Program-made: the position numbers and the translations under genes
Notes under the pieces: generated by a model
Seen by the model: only the letters and a program-made list of their open reading frames with translations
Told to the model about the DNA's origin: nothing
The model's database searches: none
Part shown: positions 58,986 through 64,000 of the stretch, piece after piece
Layout: each line of letters begins with the position of its first letter
How positions within the stretch are numbered: position 1 is the stretch's first letter
NCBI GenBank assembly: GCA_944383835.1
Contig: CALWRE010000043.1
Location: 1-64,000, forward strand
Length of the DNA: 64,000 nucleotides
Reading direction: 5' to 3'
From: an uncultured Lachnospiraceae bacterium
Lineage (GTDB): Bacteria; Bacillota; Clostridia; Lachnospirales; Lachnospiraceae

Positions 58986-60479
58986 TTACAGCCTATACAG
59001 GGAACGGAATTTCCCGGTCAGGTAGTCAATATAATACGAAGGATTGAAATCCTCGCCGGTGGCCTCCTGCAGAAGCTCCTTCGCCGGCTTTACCCGGCCG
59101 AAGCGATGGATCTTCTCCTTCAGCCAGCCCCGTATCGGCTCCAGATTGCCCTGCCGCAGGCAGCCGTCGATATCCACCTCCCGGCCCATGGCGTGATAGA
59201 TCTGGGCTGCAAAGGCATTGCCCAGCGCGTAAGAAGGAAAATAGCCGATGCTGCCCTGGGCCCAGTGGATGTCCTGCAGCACCCCTTCGGCGTCGTTTGC
59301 AGGCCGAATCCCCAGATAGGCCTCGTACTTATCATTCCAGACCTGAGGCAATTCGGAAACGCCTAAATTTCCGTCAATCAGTTCCTTCTCAATCTCATAG
59401 CGGATCATCACATGGAGGCAGTAGGTCAGTTCGTCGGCCTCCGTGCGGATGAGGCTGGGTTCCGCCCGGTTAATCATGCGTACAAAGTCCTCCCGGCTCA
59501 CCCCGGCGAGTTCCTCGCCAAACAGCTCCTGCAGCCTGGGATAAAGAGGCTCCCAGAAGGAGGGGCTGCGCCCGATCATGTTTTCCATCAGCCTGGACTG
59601 GGATTCGTGCATCCCGCAGGAAGCCCCGCCGCCCGCCGGCGTCAGCGTCACCGCATCGTCCACATTCATCTCATAGATCGCGTGGCCGGACTCATGGATC
59701 GTGGAGAACATGGCGCTCTCCAGCATGTTTTCATAGTAGTGGGTGGTGATGCGCACATCGTGGTTGTGCAGCCCGTCGGTAAAGGGATGCTCGCTCTCTG
59801 CCAGCACGCCCCGCCCGAAATCAAAGCCGATGTATTCGGCCAGAAAGCAATTGAACTTTCTCTGTTTTTCCACGTCGAAGCTTCTGTGCAGAGGCGCCGC
59901 GCTGATGGGCTCTCCCTCCTGCGTCACCCGCTTTAACAGGGGGACAATGTTTTCCCGCAGCAGGGCAAAGAAGGGATCCAGCTCAGCCTGGCCAAAGCCT
60001 TCCTCGTACTGCCACAGCATCGCGTCGTACCGGCTCTGCCCTTCCTTCCTGCTGTAATCCGCGATTCTTTTGCTCATCTCGATGATGCGGGTAAGCACCG
60101 GGGCAAAGGAGGCAAAGTCATTCTCCCTCTTGGCCCTGGCCCAGACCTGGGCGGCCCCGGCAATCAGCTCCGCATACTCCCGGTATTCCTCCGCCGGGAT
60201 CCGGCACAGCCTGTCCCTCGTCTTGGCCAGTTCCCGGACGATGGCGGCCTGCACCTCGTTAAGCTCCTCTTCCTTCGCCTGGCAGATCAATTCTCCTACC
60301 TGGGGGCTTGTCAGGATATCAAAATACTGGGAAGACAGAGAACCCATCACCCTGGCGGTGAGAGGGGCGGCCTCCCTGGGCGCTCCCGTCTCCATATCCC
60401 AGCTAAACAGGCTCTCCGCCATTTCCAGCGCTTGCATTTTTTCAACATGGGTCATCAATTCGTCATATTTTCTGCTCAT
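58986..60479 (-). CDS. M32-family metallocarboxypeptidase
   Basis: A 497-aa helical zinc carboxypeptidase of the Taq/M32 type. The zinc motif HESGHAIYE (HEXXH) is in the middle, with the third ligand Glu in GMHESQSRLMENMIGRS. Other family words: SLFSWDMETGAPREAA, DVRITTHYYE and YLGIRPANDAEGVLQDIHW (in part). It removes C-terminal residues from peptides, probably in the cytosol. ATG 60479 has AGGAG 5 nt upstream; longer in-frame starts lack one. Follows the Nudix gene by 29 bp, likely the same transcript. Confidence 0.95.
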   Translation of the reverse strand: MSRKYDELMTHVEKMQALEMAESLFSWDMETGAPREAAPLTARVMGSLSSQYFDILTSPQVGELICQAKEEELNEVQAAIVRELAKTRDRLCRIPAEEYREYAELIAGAAQVWARAKRENDFASFAPVLTRIIEMSKRIADYSRKEGQSRYDAMLWQYEEGFGQAELDPFFALLRENIVPLLKRVTQEGEPISAAPLHRSFDVEKQRKFNCFLAEYIGFDFGRGVLAESEHPFTDGLHNHDVRITTHYYENMLESAMFSTIHESGHAIYEMNVDDAVTLTPAGGGASCGMHESQSRLMENMIGRSPSFWEPLYPRLQELFGEELAGVSREDFVRMINRAEPSLIRTEADELTYCLHVMIRYEIEKELIDGNLGVSELPQVWNDKYEAYLGIRPANDAEGVLQDIHWAQGSIGYFPSYALGNAFAAQIYHAMGREVDIDGCLRQGNLEPIRGWLKEKIHRFGRVKPAKELLQEATGEDFNPSYYIDYLTGKFRSLYRL

Positions 60480-60508
60480 CTTTTCTCCTGCAGTTGCCTT
60501 TGCGGCAG

Positions 60509-60952
60509 TCAATCTCCCGTCCACAGGCCTCTTTTTTTCAGTTCCTGGTACTCGTTGTAGGCCTTCTCTAAAATCTGTTTTTCATTGGAAAACTTTAATA
60601 AATGATAGGCTTCATGAAACTTGTAATAGCCGGAGTCGGTAAAATATTCTTCCCTCTGGGGTTTGCTGTAATAGCTGGAACCCTGCATCAGATACCAGTG
60701 GACATCCTTCTCCACCGTATCCCTGGGCACATTAAAGGTGTACTGACTCTTACCGATATACTTAATGATTTTTGCATGAATCCCCGCTTCTTCCCTTACC
60801 TCGCGAAGGGCCGTATCCTGATAATCCTCCCCAGCCTCCACCGTACCCTTTGGCAGAACCCAGCCCTCGTATTTATTCCGGTAATTCTTATATAAAAGCA
60901 GAATCTTCCCGCGAAAAATCACCACACCCCCGCAGCTCGTTGCTTCAATCAT
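60509..60952 (-). CDS. Nudix hydrolase
   Basis: A 147-aa Nudix enzyme. The Nudix box is complete: GTVEAGEDYQDTALREVREE followed by AGI (GX5EX7REUXEEXGU). The N-terminal CGGVVIFRGKILLLYKN and the Lys-rich substrate region resemble diadenosine polyphosphate or dinucleotide hydrolases, but the substrate cannot be fixed. ATG 60952 is preceded by TCAGGAGGG; the longer frame to 61015 overlaps the promoter. Confidence 0.93.
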   Translation of the reverse strand: MIEATSCGGVVIFRGKILLLYKNYRNKYEGWVLPKGTVEAGEDYQDTALREVREEAGIHAKIIKYIGKSQYTFNVPRDTVEKDVHWYLMQGSSYYSKPQREEYFTDSGYYKFHEAYHLLKFSNEKQILEKAYNEYQELKKRGLWTGD

Positions 60953-60991
60953 CTGCAATCCCTCCTGAATATGGTGTGTCTTTTCTTGAAT

Positions 60992-61020
60992 AGTATATCT
61001 CTTTTCCCCCGGCAAGACAA
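60992..61020 (-). promoter_or_regulatory. Promoter of the Nudix-M32 genes
   Basis: Minus strand: TTGTCT (61015-61020), 17-bp spacer, TATACT (60992-60997), about 40 bp before the Nudix ATG. Confidence 0.65.
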
Positions 61021-61053
61021 GGCCTTAACGGCTAAAATACGTTTCGGCGGGAC

Positions 61054-62595
61054 TTAACGGCTAAAATGCGCTTCAAATATGGCTGCGGCCACCGGGGCGG
61101 CCTGGCTGCTGCCCGTACCGGCCCCTTCCAGGATAACGCTGACGGCAATCGCCTCGTCCCCCTCTCCGGCAAAACCGGTAAACCAGGCATGGGTCGTATC
61201 GGCGCCTGTAATATATTCCGCCGTCCCCGTCTTTCCATACGCCTCATAGAGATCCGTTTTTAGGGAGTTCGCCGTCCCGTCCGTGATCACGGCCCGCATC
61301 ATTTCCTTTAAAGCGGAGACCTCTTCCTCCGACATCACGGTACCGTAGACCACCGGATCAAAGCTTTCCACCTTCGTGTTTCCCGCCCAGACCGAATCCA
61401 GGATATAGGGCTGCATCATCACCCCGTCATTGGCAATCGCCGCCGTAATCATCGCGCTGAGCAGAGGCGTAATCTGCGTCTCCCCCTGTCCGATGGCTGT
61501 CCGGGCCACGGTCCAGGGCGTGCTTTCGTCGGTCAGGGAAAAGCTGCTGGCGTTATTGGCCAGTCCCAGCGGCAGTTTCTGGTTGAATAAGAGGGAGGTG
61601 CAGGTCTCGGTAAACCGATCGGGGTCGAGCATCTGGCCAATGGCCGCAAAGGCGCCGTTGCAGGAGGCCACCAGCGCCCCTTCCAGGTCCAGATGGCCGT
61701 GGGCCGTGCTGTCATAGCAGCGGATCGTATAGCCTTCCCCTTCGTTGACGCCCTGGCAGTCGTAGGTGAAATCCTGCCAGGTGTCGGGATATTCCCGGAT
61801 AAACTCTAAGAGAGTCACCAGCTTAAAGGTGGAGCCGGGAGGATAAAGCCCCTGGGTCGCCCGGTTTAACAGGTTGGCGTCGTGGTTTGTCTCCGCCGTC
61901 AGCTCCTCCCAGTCCTCATTAATCTGGTTGGGATCAAAACCGGGATTGGATACCATCGCCAGGATTTTGCCGGTGGATGCCTCCAGCACGACCGCGGCCC
62001 CCGTCCGCCCGTCCATCGCATCCCAGGCCGCCTGCTGCAAGTCCAGGTCGATGGTCGTCATCACATTGTCGCCGATGTTTTTCTCCTCGGTGATATCATT
62101 GGCAAACTGGGTCCAGATGCTCTGGTGGGAATTCAGCAGATAATAGTTGGCCAGGGATTCCACTCCGGTCTTTCCCCGTCCGATATAGCCCGTGGTATGG
62201 GCCAGCATCTGCGAATAAGGATAGTAGCGGGTTTCATTTCCCTCCTCATCCACCACCGTCTCCGCCAGAATGGTCCCGTCGTTACTCAGAATCTGGCCGC
62301 GTATGGTTCTCTCCTCCAGGCTTTCAATCCTGCCGTTATAGGTGTTGTTGATGATCTCCCCGCTTTCCCTTTCCTGGAACCAGACAAAGTATCCCACGAA
62401 AGCGGCGAATACAAACAAAAACAGATAGGCAAAGGTGAGAATTTCCCGGTTAATCTTGCGGCCAGTATTTTTTGCGGTACTTTTTTCCGCGTTTTTTTCC
62501 GAATTGCTTCCGGCGCTTTTTCCGGAATTGTTTCCGGCGCTGCCTGCCGTCTTACTCGCCTTGTTTTTGTCTTTTTTCTTTTTCTTCTCTTCCAA
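61054..62595 (-). CDS. Class B penicillin-binding protein (FtsI/PbpA-like)
   Basis: A 513-aa transpeptidase with a Lys/Ser/Asn-rich cytoplasmic tail (about 1-48), one membrane helix (FAYLFLFVFAAFVGYFVWF), a short pedestal and a penicillin-binding domain. Motifs: STFK (about 253), SCN (about 298) and KTGTAEY. It lacks PASTA domains, and its size matches clostridial PbpA partners of a SEDS protein. It overlaps the upstream SEDS gene by 44 bp, so the two are certainly co-translated and probably form one complex for division or sporulation septa. Confidence 0.93.
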   Translation of the reverse strand: MEEKKKKKDKNKASKTAGSAGNNSGKSAGSNSEKNAEKSTAKNTGRKINREILTFAYLFLFVFAAFVGYFVWFQERESGEIINNTYNGRIESLEERTIRGQILSNDGTILAETVVDEEGNETRYYPYSQMLAHTTGYIGRGKTGVESLANYYLLNSHQSIWTQFANDITEEKNIGDNVMTTIDLDLQQAAWDAMDGRTGAAVVLEASTGKILAMVSNPGFDPNQINEDWEELTAETNHDANLLNRATQGLYPPGSTFKLVTLLEFIREYPDTWQDFTYDCQGVNEGEGYTIRCYDSTAHGHLDLEGALVASCNGAFAAIGQMLDPDRFTETCTSLLFNQKLPLGLANNASSFSLTDESTPWTVARTAIGQGETQITPLLSAMITAAIANDGVMMQPYILDSVWAGNTKVESFDPVVYGTVMSEEEVSALKEMMRAVITDGTANSLKTDLYEAYGKTGTAEYITGADTTHAWFTGFAGEGDEAIAVSVILEGAGTGSSQAAPVAAAIFEAHFSR

Positions 62596-63904
62596 TCTTT
62601 TTTTCCTCGTTTTTCTTCATCAGAATAAAGCCCTGAATCACCCCGAACAACAGAAAAGTGCTGAGCACGGAGCTGCCGCCGTAGCTGATCAAAGGAAGGG
62701 TCACGCCGGTCATCGGGATAAATTTCGTGACGCCCCCGATATTCAGCAGAATCTGCACCCCCATGACGCAGGCCAGGCCGAAGCAGACGATCTTATGGAA
62801 GGTCTCGGTCATGGAAGTGGCAGTCCAGAGAAACTGCAGAAGACAGCTCAGGTAAATAAGGAGAAGGCAGATGGCAAAGAAACCTCCCATCTCCTCACAG
62901 ACAGCCGAAAAAACAAAGTCCTTGCTGACAATGGGAACCGACTCCGGCATCCCCTCATAAAGCCCCACACCGAACCAGCCGCCGGCCCCGATGGCAAACA
63001 AAGACTGCGCGATCTGCCAGCCGCTGTCGGTGATATCGGTCCAGGGATCCAGCCAGGTGCTGACCCGCACCCGCACATGAGAAAAGAGACGGTAGGCCAG
63101 GACGCAGGCGGCCGCCCCTCCTCCCATGCCGGCCAGAAAATACCAGCCGTTGCGGGTTGCCACAAAGAGCATGAACACATAGGAGAGGAACAGAATCAGG
63201 GCCCCTCCCAAGTCCCTGCAGCCTACCAGCACCAGCACATGCATAGCGGCCACCGCAGTGGTAACCGCCACCTGTTTGAAGGAGGTATCCTTCTGAAAAC
63301 TGGCCGCCACGAAAAACACAAAGGATATTTTCACAATCTCCGTCAGCTGCACCGAGATATCGCCGATGGTCACCGACAGCTTCGCCCCGTATTCGGTCTG
63401 GGCCGTCAGGAAGGTAATTCCCAGGGCGACAATGCCGAAAAGGCCGAAAAGCCAGCGAATCTTATAGATCCGCACCCAATGCTTCATGACAAGGGGCACC
63501 AGCAGGGTGGCCACCGCCGCCATCACAGCGATGATGAACTGGTTCCAGGCCCGGCCCACGTTAAGCCTGGTCTGAATCACCAGCCCAATCGTAAGCAGCA
63601 TGCACAGGTGATTCAAAAGCAGGCGGGAATAGCCCTCATAGAGCAGCCGGAACGCCACCTGATAGGCAATGACGAAGAGAGCCTGGGCCCCGTAGAAAAG
63701 CCACATGGACATATCCCCCGTCTGCTCGAAGATCACCAGATAGGCAAGGCCCTGGAAACACAGGATCAAAAAGAGCTGCCACAGGGCCGTTACATTCTGG
63801 CTGCGCACCTTTTTCTGCCTGGCAAACAGAAAGCTTGCATATACGTAAAACAACAAAAGCAGCAAAAACAGATATTTCGATAACTGCACAATCAAATGGG
63901 TCAA
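62552..63904 (-). CDS. FtsW/RodA/SpoVE-family SEDS glycosyltransferase
   Basis: A 450-aa polytopic SEDS protein with an extra N-terminal pair of helices before the SEDS core. Core motifs: SVQLTEIVKISFVFFVA (a variant of the QPSE block), DLGGALILFLSYVFMLFVATR (in part), and LPLISYGGSSVLSTFLLFG near the C-terminus. The start is TTG 63904 with AGGTGA 4 nt upstream. With the overlapping PBP it forms a second SEDS-bPBP pair besides rodA-mrdA. FtsW versus SpoVE-like function cannot be told from sequence. Confidence 0.92.
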   Translation of the reverse strand: MTHLIVQLSKYLFLLLLLFYVYASFLFARQKKVRSQNVTALWQLFLILCFQGLAYLVIFEQTGDMSMWLFYGAQALFVIAYQVAFRLLYEGYSRLLLNHLCMLLTIGLVIQTRLNVGRAWNQFIIAVMAAVATLLVPLVMKHWVRIYKIRWLFGLFGIVALGITFLTAQTEYGAKLSVTIGDISVQLTEIVKISFVFFVAASFQKDTSFKQVAVTTAVAAMHVLVLVGCRDLGGALILFLSYVFMLFVATRNGWYFLAGMGGGAAACVLAYRLFSHVRVRVSTWLDPWTDITDSGWQIAQSLFAIGAGGWFGVGLYEGMPESVPIVSKDFVFSAVCEEMGGFFAICLLLIYLSCLLQFLWTATSMTETFHKIVCFGLACVMGVQILLNIGGVTKFIPMTGVTLPLISYGGSSVLSTFLLFGVIQGFILMKKNEEKKIGREEKEKRQKQGE

Positions 63905-63917
63905 TTTATCACCTACT

Positions 63918-64000
63918 CTACTCCGCGCCGGAAATGGCCTCTGGTAAATACCGAAAGAGGGTTCGCCGCCGGCTGCCCTCGCAGAAGTGCAGGCAGACAG
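63918..64000 (-). CDS. Possible 3' end of an upstream gene
   Basis: On the minus strand a frame is open from the window edge to TAG at 63918-63920 and would end ...RYLPEAISGAE. A second frame is also open, ending at 63913. The stretch is too short to identify. An FHA-domain gene often precedes this SEDS-PBP pair in Clostridia, but nothing here proves it. Confidence 0.3.
   Translation of the reverse strand, partial: VCLHFCEGSRRRTLFRYLPEAISGAE

Noticed and set aside
1..64000. tRNA, rRNA, prophage or plasmid features
   Set aside because: None recognised anywhere in the window on either strand.

Overview
The window is chromosomal DNA from a Gram-positive, GC-rich member of the Clostridia, most likely a Lachnospiraceae-type gut anaerobe. 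This is inferred from several features. Ribosomal protein L27 carries an N-terminal extension and sits next to its protease Prp. Fatty-acid synthesis is type II and uses FabK. SepF is present, Min and Mre genes lie in one long operon, and DUF378, DUF4321, DUF4860 and the aluminium-resistance-type PLP lyase occur together. Most genes are on the minus strand. No tRNA, rRNA, CRISPR array, prophage or insertion sequence was seen.

Region by region (minus strand unless stated). 1-3.6 kb: a branched-chain amino acid ABC transporter (livJ-livH-livM-livG, running off the left edge) with a consensus promoter. 3.65-4.8 kb: rplU-prp-rpmA behind an L21-type leader. 4.9-6.9 kb: a four-PAS regulator ending in a SARP-type winged helix. 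7.1-16.7 kb: a fatty-acid operon, acpP-fabK-fabD-fabG-fabF-accB-fabZ-accC-accD-accA-AMP ligase, with no fabH or fabT in the window. 16.8-18.7 kb: a cytidylate-kinase-like protein and an Rpn-family nuclease. 18.8-35.5 kb: two surface proteins, a 623-aa MucBP-like repeat protein and a 4854-aa protein with about 24 SpaA-like and five SdrD_B-like repeats.

35.8-41.1 kb (plus strand): a SARP/BTAD-type regulator divergent from the giant protein, a transglutaminase-like lipoprotein, a GspF/PilC membrane protein and four small pseudopilin-like proteins. They converge without a gap on a minus-strand pilT that belongs to sepF-lspA-rluD-pilT. 44.3-46.5 kb: a HlyD-like adaptor, a DUF378 protein (plus strand) and a P-loop ATPase gene with a stop codon at its Walker A lysine. 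46.6-56.5 kb: a cell-shape and division operon, DUF4321-radC-mreC-mreD-mrdA-minC-minD-minE-rodA-mgsA-DD-carboxypeptidase, lacking mreB. 56.5-64 kb: a PLP lyase, miaA, an M32 carboxypeptidase, a Nudix hydrolase, and a second transpeptidase/SEDS pair.

The most interesting signal is a shared promoter architecture in front of both surface-protein genes. Each has two GTGA-core heptamers separated by 4 bp, and 8 bp then separate the second heptamer from a consensus -10. This is the geometry known for binding sites of SARP activators in Streptomyces, and a SARP-like gene is divergently transcribed from one of the two sites. I infer that one regulator controls both surface proteins, and possibly the adjoining lipoprotein and minimal type IV pilus/type II secretion-like genes, as one surface-display module.
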